The notes: a model not told the origin generated them from the letters alone. Positions 53,744 to 62,994 are shown, counted from the stretch's first letter. The stretch: 64,000 bases of DNA from Streptomyces durocortorensis (GCF_031760065.1 NZ_CP134500.1:310001-374000); one strand, 5' to 3'. Translations and numbers: made by a program.

Positions 53744-54960
53744 GCCTGTAGGGCGATCACCGCGTTCTGGCCGCCGAAGCCGAAGGAGTGGCTGACGGCA
53801 CGCCGGACGGGCAGCTCGCGCGGCGTCTTCGTGACGCAGTCGATGTCGAACCAGGGGGCCGGGGCGTCCAGGTTCGCGATCGGCGGGATCAGCCCGTGCT
53901 GGAGCGTGAGGATCGTCAGACCGGTCTCGATGGCCCCGGCCGCCCCCATGCAGTGGCCCAGCACGCCCTTGGGGGCGGTGACGGGCGGCCGGTGCGGGTA
54001 GGCCCGGCCGATGAGGGCGGCCTCGGTGGCATCGCCCTGGGGGGTGGCCGTCCCGTGCGCGTTGACATGGCCGACGTCCTCGGCGCGCCAGCCCGCGTCG
54101 CGCAGCGCGGCGTCCACGGCCGCCCGTGCGATGTCCCCCGAGGGGTGCGGGCTGGTGGGGTGGTGGGCGTCGGTGGTCTCCCCGACGCCCGTGATCAGGG
54201 CCCGGGGCGCGGCCCCCCGGGCGCGCGCCTCGCCGGCCCGCTCCAGGACCATGACGGCGGCGCCCTCCCCCATGACGAGTCCGGCCCGGTCGGCGGCGAA
54301 GGGGCGGCAGAGGCGGGCCGGGTCGCCGTCCCGCGGGGCCGCCGCGCCCGAGCGGGCGAGGCCTGTCATGGCGACCGGGAACACGATCGACTCGGTGGCC
54401 CCGGCGATCGCGATGTCGCACCGGCCGAGGGTCAGCAGGTCCCGGGCCACGGACAGCGCGGTCACCCCGGACGAACAGGCCGTGCACGGCGCCAGGCTGG
54501 GCCCGGTGGCCTTCATCCGGATGGCGATCTCGGCCGCGGGCATGTTCGGGATGGTGAGCAGGATGCCCGAGGGCGAGGTGGCCTCGGGTCCCCGCCGTTC
54601 CAGGGCGACGGCCTGTTCGGTGAGCCCGGCCGATCCTCCGCTGCTGGTGCCGACGACGACGGCGACCCGGGCTCCGTCCCAGCGCGCCGGGTCGAGTCCG
54701 GCGTCCGCGACCGCTTCCCGGGCGGCGAGTACGGCGAACTTGACGTACCGGCCCATACGGAAGGCCGTACGTCCGCCGACCGCGTCGTCCAGGTCGATGC
54801 CGGAGACCGTGCAGGCGAAGTCGACCGCGCAGCCGTCGAGTTCGGGGACGGTCCGGGCGGGCGACCGCCCGGCCAGGACCCCGTCCCAGGTGGTGTCGGT
54901 GGTGGTGCCGACCGGGGTGATCATTCCCAGGCCGGTCACGGCGATGGCGGGTCGCTTCAT
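53737..54960 (-). CDS. Beta-ketoacyl-ACP synthase II-type (FabF-like) ketosynthase 1
   Basis: 407 residues of the KS fold. The active-site Cys is in TACSSG near residue 162, with the two catalytic His in NAHGTATPQGD and KGVLGHCMG, so it looks active. The C-terminal FGGQNAVIAL is typical of FabF. The start ATG overlaps the ACP stop (ATGA), so it is coupled to the ACP. With a second KS (57450-58706) it may form a pair like the ketosynthase/chain-length partners of type II PKSs, but here both keep Cys and His. Its substrate is unknown. Confidence 0.93.
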   Translation of the reverse strand: MKRPAIAVTGLGMITPVGTTTDTTWDGVLAGRSPARTVPELDGCAVDFACTVSGIDLDDAVGGRTAFRMGRYVKFAVLAAREAVADAGLDPARWDGARVAVVVGTSSGGSAGLTEQAVALERRGPEATSPSGILLTIPNMPAAEIAIRMKATGPSLAPCTACSSGVTALSVARDLLTLGRCDIAIAGATESIVFPVAMTGLARSGAAAPRDGDPARLCRPFAADRAGLVMGEGAAVMVLERAGEARARGAAPRALITGVGETTDAHHPTSPHPSGDIARAAVDAALRDAGWRAEDVGHVNAHGTATPQGDATEAALIGRAYPHRPPVTAPKGVLGHCMGAAGAIETGLTILTLQHGLIPPIANLDAPAPWFDIDCVTKTPRELPVRRAVSHSFGFGGQNAVIALQAP

Positions 54961-55250
54961 CGGGTGTTGCTCACCGGCACCGTGGCCCCGGCCGCCGCGC
55001 CGCCGACGGTCGCGTCGCCGCCGACGGCCGCGTCGATGAACGCGGAGACGTCGGCCAGCGTGGCGTCCTTGTACAGCTTCTCGGAGTCGGCGTCGACGCC
55101 GAGGGTCTCCTTGATGATGACCGCGAACTCTGCCACCGCCAGGGAGTCCATCTCCAGGCTGTCCATGGTGGATTCCGGCAGGATCTCGGCTGCGGGCACC
55201 TTGAACGTCTCGGTCAGCACCTCGGTGATCTTCGGGTGGATGGTCTTCAC
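54957..55250 (-). CDS. Acyl carrier protein
   Basis: 97 residues with a four-helix ACP core; the Ser that receives phosphopantetheine is in LEMDSLAVAEF (about residue 37). The C-terminal 20 residues (VGGDATVGGAAAGATVPVSN) are an Ala/Gly tail beyond the usual ACP. GTG 55250 follows AGAGGAAGAGGAATCACC. It is the only carrier in the cluster and is coupled to ketosynthase 1, so chain extension probably occurs on it. Confidence 0.92.
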   Translation of the reverse strand: MKTIHPKITEVLTETFKVPAAEILPESTMDSLEMDSLAVAEFAVIIKETLGVDADSEKLYKDATLADVSAFIDAAVGGDATVGGAAAGATVPVSNTR

Positions 55251-55363
55251 GGTGATTCCTCTTCCTCTGTGTGTCATCGACGTCGTGTGATCGGCGTCGC
55301 TGGAACGGCAGGTGGTCGAACGCGGCAACCCACCGCCGAAGTAACTGGAAGACGATCTTCCGG

Positions 55364-57388
55364 TTACGCCCTGGGGCGAACCGATTCGTCTACGCTCACC
55401 TGCGACTTCTCGAACCATCGAGAGACCATGGACGTGGTTCCCCAGTACGCCAGCAGGACCCCGCGGACGCCCAGCGCCGCCGCCCTCTCGCGCAGCGGGC
55501 GCCTCCTGCTGCCGCGGGCGGGACGCCGGAACTCCCCGGGACGGCCCCCGGCTCCGGCCATGCGGCCCCGGTGCCAGGGCCCCTCGGGGTCGTCGTAGGC
55601 CGCCGCGTAACCGGGCCCGGCGATCGGCCAGTCCGACATCAGCCGCTCCGGCAGGGCGAAGGACTCCACCAGGGCGGGCGTGTGCCGGGCCACGGCCGCG
55701 ATCGCGTCCTCCACCGCGTCGGGGAGAAACGTGACCTGATCGGCGGTCAGCCGTCCGGTGGCGAGCAGGTCGCCGCTGTTGCGGGCGACCCACCGCAGCG
55801 CGAACAGCCGCCGGAGCTCCGTGAGCCGATCACGCGCGGGCCCTTCCGGCAGGGAGGCCACGGCCTGCTCGAACGCCTCGCCCGCCTGCCGGTAGCCGTA
55901 CGCCTCGACGCCGAGCAGCGCGGCCGGGGAGGCGGCGTTCCAGCGGCCGAGCCGGTCGCCGGGCGGGGCGGCGCTCATCCGCTCGCGGGCGCGGGCGAAC
56001 CACAGGTCCTCCACGGCCGTGAGCAGCCGGTCCAGGAACGCGGGCTCGTCGAGGTCGCCGGGCCCTTCGTCCACCGCCGACTCCCTCGTGGTCGCGCTGA
56101 ACAGCATCTCGGCGGCGGCCTTGGCATGCACGGCCAGGTTGTCGCCCTCGGCGGTGATCGCGCCCTCGATGCCGGTGAACAGCTCGGTCATGCCGTTGTT
56201 CTCCAGCAGCCCCTGGGCCCCGCACCTCTCGCGGCACTCGACGATGACGCCTCGTGCCTGCCAGGTGATCCAGCCCTTGGCAACGGCCACCAGACGCTCC
56301 GCCTCGTCCCGGTCGGCCTCGGGAGCCGACTCCCAGCGGTCGAGCGCCCTGCGGTGCAGCAGGCTCATCGCGAAGACGGTCGCCATCGCGTTCGCCAGCG
56401 GCCCGTGGTGGGTGCGGTGGGCGTAGACGGGGACGCGCTGCGCGGCCCGCGATCCGGTGATCAGCCGGTGGCCCGCGTAACGGACGGCGATGGCCAGGGT
56501 GACCCGGGCGGAACCGACCGCGCAGGCGCTCATGGAGAGCTTGCCGGGGGTGACACGGCCGATGGAGGCGAGGAACCGCCTTCTGCGGTTGGCCAGTTCG
56601 CTGGTGAACCGGCCGTCCTCGCCGATCCTCCCCTGCGCACCGTCGAGCAGCGCGTCACGCGGGACGAAGTACCGGTCGAAGGAGGTCAGGCAGTGGTCGA
56701 CCGGCGAGCCCATCCGGGCGGGCAGCCGCCGCACCCGTACGCCCGGCAGGGCGCGGACGTCGTCGGTGAGGGGGGTGAGGAAGAGGAAGACGCCGTGGTC
56801 GGCGCCGTCGGCGAGCAGCCTCGCCGCCACCACACCGGACTTGGGACCGCCGGCGGGGCTGGTGTTGGGCATGAACTTCTGCGCCCCGGCGTGCGGGGTG
56901 TGCAGGACGAAGCCGTCGCGTTCGCGGTCGTACGTCGCGGTCGTCTCGACGGCCGCCGCGTCGTTGCCGTGGGCCACCTCCGTACAGAGGAAGGTGCCCA
57001 CGCGCCGCAGGGCGAGGTAGTCCGACAGATCACGGAGTGTGCCCGGGTCATGGTCGAGGAGGCTGCCGAGGAAGAGGTTGTAGTGGATGCCCGCGACGGT
57101 GGTCAGCGCCGGGTCGACCGGGCCGAGCCACTCGTGCAGGGCGGCGAGTGCCCGGGGGTCGGCGGCCAGCCTCGCGCCGCTGTCCAGCGCGTTGTTGAGG
57201 ATGCGCAGCCGGTGGTAGGAGAGGGCGAGCCGTTCGTCAGGGGTGCCGCCACCGGGGCGGCGAAACGGTTCTGTTGTGAGCAGTCGCCGCCAGAAGCCGT
57301 GCTCCCGGCGGAAGTTCGGTCCGAAGAGCACGCCGGTGAGCAGGTCGTTCGTGGACGGCGGGGCCGCGTCGTTCGTGGTTACGGTCAC
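55364..57388 (-). CDS. Acyl-CoA oxidase/dehydrogenase family flavoprotein
   Basis: About 675 residues with the peroxisomal-oxidase-like layout. The FAD/substrate region shows GTFLCTEVAHGNDAAAVETTATYD, the middle strand domain FVLHTPHAGAQKFMPNTSP, and the C-terminal helical domain contains NNGMTELFTGIEGAITAEGDNLAVHAKAA, with the Glu/His region seen in acyl-CoA oxidases. It would introduce a trans-2 double bond into an acyl thioester (CoA or ACP). GTG 57388 is taken as start; GTG 57421 is also in frame and possible. It lies between the two ketosynthase genes. Confidence 0.85.
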   Translation of the reverse strand: MTVTTNDAAPPSTNDLLTGVLFGPNFRREHGFWRRLLTTEPFRRPGGGTPDERLALSYHRLRILNNALDSGARLAADPRALAALHEWLGPVDPALTTVAGIHYNLFLGSLLDHDPGTLRDLSDYLALRRVGTFLCTEVAHGNDAAAVETTATYDRERDGFVLHTPHAGAQKFMPNTSPAGGPKSGVVAARLLADGADHGVFLFLTPLTDDVRALPGVRVRRLPARMGSPVDHCLTSFDRYFVPRDALLDGAQGRIGEDGRFTSELANRRRRFLASIGRVTPGKLSMSACAVGSARVTLAIAVRYAGHRLITGSRAAQRVPVYAHRTHHGPLANAMATVFAMSLLHRRALDRWESAPEADRDEAERLVAVAKGWITWQARGVIVECRERCGAQGLLENNGMTELFTGIEGAITAEGDNLAVHAKAAAEMLFSATTRESAVDEGPGDLDEPAFLDRLLTAVEDLWFARARERMSAAPPGDRLGRWNAASPAALLGVEAYGYRQAGEAFEQAVASLPEGPARDRLTELRRLFALRWVARNSGDLLATGRLTADQVTFLPDAVEDAIAAVARHTPALVESFALPERLMSDWPIAGPGYAAAYDDPEGPWHRGRMAGAGGRPGEFRRPARGSRRRPLRERAAALGVRGVLLAYWGTTSMVSRWFEKSQVSVDESVRPRA

Positions 57389-57449
57389 GGTATGGGAACG
57401 ATCAAGGAACGGCGAGGACACCCCTCGCCGTCCCAAACGGCCGTACGGA

Positions 57450-58706
57450 TCAGGTGCGTTGGAAGGCCAGCGCGACGTTGTGTCCGCCGAAGCCGAAGGA
57501 GTGGCTCACGGCCGTCTCGATCCGCCGGGGGCGGGCCTCCTTCAGCACGCAGTCGAGCGGGAACGCGTCGGGGAGCGCGTCCAGGTTGGCGATCGGCGGA
57601 ATGATGGAACGTTCCAGCGTCAGGACCGTGGCCACGGCCTCGATCGCGCCCGCCGCCGCCAGGGTGTGTCCGACGACGCCCTTGGGCGCGGTCACCGGCG
57701 GGCGGTGCGGGAAGAGCCGGGAGATGAGGGTGGCCTCCATGGCGTCGTTCAGGGGCGTGGAGGTGCCGTGGGCGTTGATGTGGTCGACGTCGCCGGGCGC
57801 CCAGCCCGCCTGGTCCAGGGCGGCCTGCACGGCCCGTTGGGCGCCCTGGCCGTCGGGGGCCGGGGCGGTGGGGTGGTGGGCGTCCGTGCTGGACCCGGCC
57901 CCGGTGAGCAGGGCGCGCGGACGGCCGCCCCGGGCGCGGGCCGTCTCCGCCCGCTCCAGGACGAGCATGGCGGCGCCCTCCCCGATGACGAAGCCGTCCC
58001 GGTCGGCGGCGAACGGCCGCGAGGCCCCCTCCGGGTCGCCGGTGCGGGTGGACAGGGCACCCATCCGGGCGAAGGCGGTCACCACCAGCGGGGTCAGGAC
58101 CGATTCGGCGCCGCCCGCCACCACCACGTCGCAGCCGCCGCCGAGCAGCAGGTCGCGGGCGACGGCGATGGCCGTGGCCCCGGAGGCGCAGGCGGTCGCG
58201 GGGGCGAGGCTCGGGCCGCCCGCCTTCAGCGCGATGGCGACCTCGCCCGCCGCCGCGTTGGGGATCATCATCGGGACGAGCAGCGGGGAGACCGCGTCGG
58301 GGCCCGAGCCCGCGAGCTTCGCCGCGTTGTCCACCAGCACGGAGACACCGCCGACGCCCACGCCGAGGACCACCCCGACCCGGGTGCCGTCCCACCGCGC
58401 GGGGTCGAGTCCGGCGTCCGCGACGGCCTGCCGGGCGGCCACCACGGCCAGTTTCACGAACCTGGCCATCCGCCACACCGACCGGCCGCCCACCGCCGCG
58501 TCCAGGTCGATGCCGTCGACCGGACAGGCGAAGTCGACCGGCAGACCGGTCAGTTCCTCGCACCGCCGGGCGGTGGAGTGCCCGGAGCACAGCCCCTCCC
58601 AGAAGCTGTGCTCGTCCGCCCCTGCGGGTGTCACCAGACCGACCCCCGTCACCGCGATCGCGGTGCCGGCTCCGGCCTCGGTGCCCTGATCAGCGGGGAG
58701 CGACAT
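57450..58706 (-). CDS. Beta-ketoacyl-ACP synthase II-type (FabF-like) ketosynthase 2
   Basis: 418 residues with the KS catalytic set: Cys in TACASG near residue 173, His in NAHGTSTPLND and His in KGVVGHTLAAAG. Identity with ketosynthase 1 is visible (both begin with an AVTGVGLVTP/AVTGLGMITP strand and share RMARFVKLAV/RMGRYVKFAV), so the pair arose by duplication. ATG 58706 overlaps the KASIII end by 17 bases. Because both KSs look catalytic, they may act successively or as a heterodimer; a classic chain-length factor would lack the Cys. Confidence 0.93.
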   Translation of the reverse strand: MSLPADQGTEAGAGTAIAVTGVGLVTPAGADEHSFWEGLCSGHSTARRCEELTGLPVDFACPVDGIDLDAAVGGRSVWRMARFVKLAVVAARQAVADAGLDPARWDGTRVGVVLGVGVGGVSVLVDNAAKLAGSGPDAVSPLLVPMMIPNAAAGEVAIALKAGGPSLAPATACASGATAIAVARDLLLGGGCDVVVAGGAESVLTPLVVTAFARMGALSTRTGDPEGASRPFAADRDGFVIGEGAAMLVLERAETARARGGRPRALLTGAGSSTDAHHPTAPAPDGQGAQRAVQAALDQAGWAPGDVDHINAHGTSTPLNDAMEATLISRLFPHRPPVTAPKGVVGHTLAAAGAIEAVATVLTLERSIIPPIANLDALPDAFPLDCVLKEARPRRIETAVSHSFGFGGHNVALAFQRT

Positions 58707-59823
58707 GCTGTGTTCCTTCCGTAGAATCCGTGGAAATCGTCTGCGGGGTCCCCGGCCAGCGCAGGGCCGCCGAACCCCAGGTCAGCCCGCCCCCGAACGC
58801 GGTGATCAGCACCCGGTCTCCGCCCCGCAGCAGCCCCTGGTCCGCCGCGTCGGCCAGGGCGAGGGGGATGGAGGCCGCGCCGGTGTTGCCGACCCGCTCC
58901 AGGTGGGTGACGCAGCGGTGCGGCGCGATGCCGACCCGGTCGGCGACGGCGCTCAGGATGCGGGCGTTGGCCTGGTGCGGCACGAACCGGTCGACCTGGG
59001 CCGGGTCCCAGCCGACCCGGTCCAGGAGCGTGCGGCACGACCCGGTCATCCGCTCGACGGCGTGCTGGTAGACGGTGCCGCCCTGCATGCGGAAGTACGC
59101 GTCGTCCGGCTCCGGCGGCTTCCGGCCGGACCGGGCACGGGCGCCGCCGCCGGGGACCGTGATCAGGTCGTAGCCGGTGCCGTCGCTGCCCAGGTCGAAC
59201 GCGAGCAGCTCGCCGGGATCGCCGGACTGCCCGGCGGCCACCAGGGCCGCGCCCGCACCGTCACCGAAGACGACGCCCGCCGAGCGGTCGGCCGGGTCGA
59301 GCCAGGTCGAGTAGACGTCGGCGCCGACCAGCAGGACCCGCTCGAAGAGGCCCGAGGCGATCAGCCCGTGGCAGACGGCGAGTCCGTAGACGAAGCCGCT
59401 GCACACGGCGGCGATGTCCAGCGCCGGTACGGTGCCGAGGCCGAGCCGGGCCGCGAGGGCGGGGGCGGTGCCGGGGCAGAGGTGGTCGGGGGTGGCGGTG
59501 GCGAGGAGCACGGCGTCCACGGGTCCGGCCGCCGGGTAGCCCGCGATCAGCCGGGAGGCCGCCTCGTAGGCGAGGTCGCCGGTGGCCACCCCGGGCCCGG
59601 CGCGGTGCCTGCTGCCGATTCCGGTGCGGCGGCGGACCCAGGCGTCGTCCACGTCCCAGTCGAGGGGCAGCCGGTCGTTGCCGACGGGCTCCCCCGGCAC
59701 CCAGCCCGCCACGCTCTCCAACAGCGCCGTGCGCGCCCCGGCCGCTAAGGCGCCCGCCCGCGCCCCCGGCTCCGTACCGCTGTCGGCCGTCCGTCTCCTC
59801 GCCACCCGCTGCCCCGATGCCAC
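58690..59823 (-). CDS. Beta-ketoacyl-ACP synthase III (FabH-like)
   Basis: 377 residues of the KASIII/FabH family: Cys in AAVCSGFVYG near residue 141, His in FVPHQANARI and Asn in GNTGAASIPL. It should start chain building by condensing an acyl-CoA with malonyl-ACP; the FabH-type starter specificity cannot be read. GTG 59823 and a second in-frame GTG downstream (59805) arise from an exact 18-bp tandem duplication (59801-59836). It is first in the operon with the two KSs, ACP and acyl-CoA oxidase, so this cluster carries its own initiation enzyme. Confidence 0.92.
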   Translation of the reverse strand: MASGQRVARRRTADSGTEPGARAGALAAGARTALLESVAGWVPGEPVGNDRLPLDWDVDDAWVRRRTGIGSRHRAGPGVATGDLAYEAASRLIAGYPAAGPVDAVLLATATPDHLCPGTAPALAARLGLGTVPALDIAAVCSGFVYGLAVCHGLIASGLFERVLLVGADVYSTWLDPADRSAGVVFGDGAGAALVAAGQSGDPGELLAFDLGSDGTGYDLITVPGGGARARSGRKPPEPDDAYFRMQGGTVYQHAVERMTGSCRTLLDRVGWDPAQVDRFVPHQANARILSAVADRVGIAPHRCVTHLERVGNTGAASIPLALADAADQGLLRGGDRVLITAFGGGLTWGSAALRWPGTPQTISTDSTEGTQHVAPR

Positions 59824-59836
59824 CCGCTGCCCCGAT
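59801..59836. repeat. Exact 18-bp tandem duplication at KASIII start
   Basis: GCCACCCGCTGCCCCGAT occurs at 59801-59818 and again at 59819-59836. It is in frame (six codons) and duplicates the GTG start context of the KASIII gene, so the true initiation codon is uncertain. Confidence 0.9.
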
Positions 59837-59923
59837 CCCGTTGTCGTACTGCGACCGGTTGACGAACGGCGGAACGTCTCACGAGGGTGCGTTCGACTGC
59901 GCCGAACGGGTCATGACGATCAG

Positions 59924-60856
59924 TCAGTTGCGGGCCCGGGCCTCCCGGAGCTCGACGGCGTCGGGAGGGTTGGCTCCCGCACGGGAGACGGTCACGGCTG
60001 CGGAAGCGGTCGCACGGCCCAGGACATCGGTGACGATGTCCCGGCCGACGGCGTGCAGCCCGGCCCGGCCCGCCGCGCCGAGGAGCCCGTGCCGGGCCAG
60101 GGCGTGCAGAGTGCCGGACATGAACGCGTCGCCCGCTCCGACGGTGTCGACCACGGTGACGGGCCGTGCCTCGGCCGAGGCACGGCCACCGTCGAACACC
60201 GCGAACGCGCCCGCGCCGCCCCGGGTGACGAGGACCAGCGCGGGCCCGGCGGCGAGCCACCGCTCGGCGATCCGCTCCGCCTCCTCGCCCGGGTAGAGCC
60301 AGGCCAGGTCCTCGTCGCTGGCCTTCACCACGTCGCTGAGTGCGACACAGCGCTCGACGCGAGCCACCGCCGGGGCGTGCTCGCCCATCAACTCGGCCCG
60401 CACATTGGGGTCGTAGCTCACGGTGGCACCCGCCCGCAGCGACTCCACACCGGCCAGGACCGTCGTCGCTCCGGGCTCGACGACCGACGCGATCGAGCCG
60501 GTGTGCACATGAACCGGCGGCCGCTCCAGCGCCACCGGCCCCAGGGTCCAGCCGATCGCGAAGGTGTACGTGGCGTGCCCGTCGGCGTCGAGGGTGACGG
60601 CGGCGGTGGGGGTGGGCCCGGTGGAACCGTCGGTGCGGAGCCCGACCCCGGCGGCCGCCAGATGGTCCCGGATGAGCCGCCCGTGAGCGTCGGGGCCCAG
60701 CTGGGTGAGCAGGGTGGCGTCATGGCCGAGCCGGGCCAGTCCGTACGCGACGTTCGCCGGGCTGCCGCCCGGGTGTACCACGTCGGCCTCGCCCGGCAGC
60801 CGGACGATGTCGGCGACGCACTCGCCGATGACGAGCAGTTCACCGGGGTCGAGCAT
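59924..60856 (-). CDS. PfkB family carbohydrate kinase
   Basis: 310 residues of the ribokinase/PfkB family: an N-terminal GGSPANVAYGLARLG substrate-binding motif and the C-terminal TVGAGDAFMSGTLHALA anion-hole motif with catalytic Asp. Fructokinase-like proteins of this size phosphorylate sugars; the sugar is unknown. ATG 60856 has AGGAGG about nine bases upstream. It overlaps the MFS gene end by 17 bases, so it is in the same unit as the regulator and exporter, although no sugar transporter is visible. Confidence 0.9.
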   Translation of the reverse strand: MLDPGELLVIGECVADIVRLPGEADVVHPGGSPANVAYGLARLGHDATLLTQLGPDAHGRLIRDHLAAAGVGLRTDGSTGPTPTAAVTLDADGHATYTFAIGWTLGPVALERPPVHVHTGSIASVVEPGATTVLAGVESLRAGATVSYDPNVRAELMGEHAPAVARVERCVALSDVVKASDEDLAWLYPGEEAERIAERWLAAGPALVLVTRGGAGAFAVFDGGRASAEARPVTVVDTVGAGDAFMSGTLHALARHGLLGAAGRAGLHAVGRDIVTDVLGRATASAAVTVSRAGANPPDAVELREARARN

Positions 60857-62252
60857 GGGGCCTGGCCTCCTGAGGTGCCGTGATGGGGGTGTCCTGGTCA
60901 AGCCTGACATTCTCCGGGGGCTCCGGAGCGGCTCGGCGGAGCCACAGGAGGGCGCCCGCGAGCAGGACGGCGGCGGCCAGCAGCCAGGGCAGCGGACCGA
61001 GCGGCAGCACTCCGGCGACGAGTCCGGCGGCCGCGCCGCACAACTGGAGGGCGAGCGACTGCACGGAGAGCGCGGTGGCCCGGCCCGAGGAGTCGACGCG
61101 GCGGTGGAGCAGGTCGTTCTCGTTGGGACCCGCGATGCCGAGCCCCAGGTAGACGAGCCCGTATCCGGCGGCGGCCGTCGCCGCGGCGAACGCGTCCGTG
61201 GAGGAGGCGGTGGAGGCCGTGATCCCGAGCAGGGCCAGACCCGCCGCGCCCGCCCCGAGGCCCAGGAGCGCCGCGCGTTCGCTGCTTCCGGTCCATCTGG
61301 CCGCTGCCGGGGCGAGTTGGCTGCCCAGGGCGGAGCAGACGAACCCGGCGCAGGCGAGTCCGGCGAAGAGTACGGCCCCGGACTCGGCGGCCCCGGTGAG
61401 CGCGGCGGCCCGGCCGGGGGTGAGGAGTTCGAGCGCGGCGAGCGCGGCCCCGGCGGCGCTCGCGGCCAGCAGTACGCGGCGGACCAGGGCGTCCCGGGCG
61501 CCGAGCCGCAACCCCTCGGCGACGGCGGCGGGCACGCCGCTCAGGATGGTGCGCAGGGTGGCCTTGGGCCGGGGCGGTTCGGACAGGGCCCGCAGGACGT
61601 GGAGGACGAAGACGACTTCGACGACCGCGCCGAGGAGCGCGGGCACCGAGAGCGGCAGGACGAGCCCGGAGGTCGCGTCGGTGAGCCAGGCGCCCGGGTC
61701 GGGGCCGAGGCCGAGCAGCCAGGGCAGCGCGCCGCCGAGGAGCGTGCCGAGGGCGAGCGCGACGGAGACCGCCGAGCTGCCCCGGGCCAGACCGGTGCGC
61801 ACATCGGCGTCGGGTCCGGCGGCGGCGTGCACGGTGTCGACGTACCAGGCCTCGGCGGGGCCGCTGGACAGGGCGCGCGCCGAGCCCATCAGCGCCATGC
61901 CGAGGATGAACACCCAGGCGGCGGTGGTGAGTCCGAGCAGGGTCAGGGCGGTCAGGTTGAGGAGTCCGGCGGTGGCGAGGACGGCACGCCGCCCGATGAC
62001 GTCGGAGAAGCCTCCGGTGGGCAGCTCCATCGCTGCGGCGGTGAGGGAGTGCGCGGCGAAGAATCCCGCGACGGCGGCGAGGCCCATACCGCGTTCGGTG
62101 AACAGGAGCACGGCGGGGGCGAGGCTCATACCGATGGGCAGCCAGAAGAGGAAGGAGACGGCGACGAACCGGCGACGCGCGGTCGCCTCGTCCAGGCCCG
62201 GCCCGGTGGGGGCGGGGGCGGGCACATCCGCCGCGCCGGTCGCGCCGCTCAT
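60840..62252 (-). CDS. Major facilitator superfamily exporter-like transporter
   Basis: 470 residues with about twelve helices: FLFWLPIGMSLAPAVLLFTERGMGL, the MELPTGGFSDVIGRRAVL loop (motif A-like DxxGRR) between helices 2 and 3, and a long middle cytoplasmic segment. Such proteins expel drugs or metabolites. It is controlled, most likely, by the ArsR-type regulator in front, whose stop overlaps its ATG (ATGA). It may export the product of the neighbouring KS/ACP cluster, but nothing in sequence proves that link. Confidence 0.84.
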   Translation of the reverse strand: MSGATGAADVPAPAPTGPGLDEATARRRFVAVSFLFWLPIGMSLAPAVLLFTERGMGLAAVAGFFAAHSLTAAAMELPTGGFSDVIGRRAVLATAGLLNLTALTLLGLTTAAWVFILGMALMGSARALSSGPAEAWYVDTVHAAAGPDADVRTGLARGSSAVSVALALGTLLGGALPWLLGLGPDPGAWLTDATSGLVLPLSVPALLGAVVEVVFVLHVLRALSEPPRPKATLRTILSGVPAAVAEGLRLGARDALVRRVLLAASAAGAALAALELLTPGRAAALTGAAESGAVLFAGLACAGFVCSALGSQLAPAAARWTGSSERAALLGLGAGAAGLALLGITASTASSTDAFAAATAAAGYGLVYLGLGIAGPNENDLLHRRVDSSGRATALSVQSLALQLCGAAAGLVAGVLPLGPLPWLLAAAVLLAGALLWLRRAAPEPPENVRLDQDTPITAPQEARPHARPR

Positions 62253-62914
62253 ATGGCGTCCCCCGCATCGGACGCATCGGACACCGTGCCGGGTCCAGCG
62301 GCGGCCGCCGCACGGTCCGGCCCGGCCACCGGGTCCGGGGCCAGCGGGAGTCCGGCGGTGAACAGGACGACCTGCTCGGCGCGGGGGTCGCCCGCGTCGC
62401 GGGCGGTCAGCTCGTCCGTCTTCGCCTGGAGAACCTCCCACAGCTCGGCGAGCGACTCGGGGGTCAGCCGGGGCATCGAGTCGCTGACGCCCGACGGCTC
62501 CTGCCACTCCTGACCCAGCCGGCCGCTCTCCAGGTCCGCCTCGTGGCGGTCCAGCGACTGCTGGAGGTGCTCGACCTGGCGGCGGCGCAGGACGCTGAGG
62601 ATCGTGCTGCCGCCGGGGCTGCGGTGCATCGCCTCGTTGCTCCACGAGGTCATGCCGTGCACGGACTTCCAGCGCCGTTCCCGGCCGTCCCGGTGGTCGG
62701 CCTCGGTGACGAACGCGTACTTCGCGAGCACCCGAAGGTGGTAGCTGGTGGAGGCCGAGGACTCCCCCGTCCTGACCGCCAGCTCGCTCGCGGTGGCCGG
62801 TCCGTGCTGCCGCAGCAGGCCGAGGAGCGTGAGGCGCAAGGGGTGGGTGAGGGCCTTGAGGGCGGCCCCGTCCTGCGCCGGATCGAGCACGCGGTGGTCG
62901 TCGTCGCTGTCCAT
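62249..62914 (-). CDS. ArsR-type helix-turn-helix transcriptional regulator
   Basis: 221 residues. The N-terminal 85 residues are a winged helix-turn-helix (ALKALTHPLRLTLLGLLRQHGPATASELAVRTGESSASTSYHLRVLAKYAFVTEAD), followed by helices with RRRQVEHLQQSLDRHEADLESG. It lacks the metal-binding Cys motif of metal sensors, so it is a drug- or metabolite-type HTH_20 regulator. ATG 62914; an AT-rich dyad (62942-62978) just upstream is a natural operator. It overlaps the MFS gene it probably controls. Confidence 0.87.
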   Translation of the reverse strand: MDSDDDHRVLDPAQDGAALKALTHPLRLTLLGLLRQHGPATASELAVRTGESSASTSYHLRVLAKYAFVTEADHRDGRERRWKSVHGMTSWSNEAMHRSPGGSTILSVLRRRQVEHLQQSLDRHEADLESGRLGQEWQEPSGVSDSMPRLTPESLAELWEVLQAKTDELTARDAGDPRAEQVVLFTAGLPLAPDPVAGPDRAAAAAGPGTVSDASDAGDAI

Positions 62915-62941
62915 GGCGTCAGCGTAGGACGACGAGGACGC

Positions 62942-62978
62942 TTTCCCAAAGTATTTTTGCAGAATATTTTTTGGAAAA
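62942..62978. promoter_or_regulatory. AT-rich imperfect dyad before ArsR-type regulator
   Basis: TTTCCCAAAGTATT and the near-complement AATATTTTTTGGAAA frame a 40-bp AT-rich island in a genome above 70% GC. Its place just before the regulator start suggests an autoregulatory operator that overlaps the promoter. Confidence 0.6.
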
Positions 62979-62994
62979 TCCTGGAGCGGTCCGC

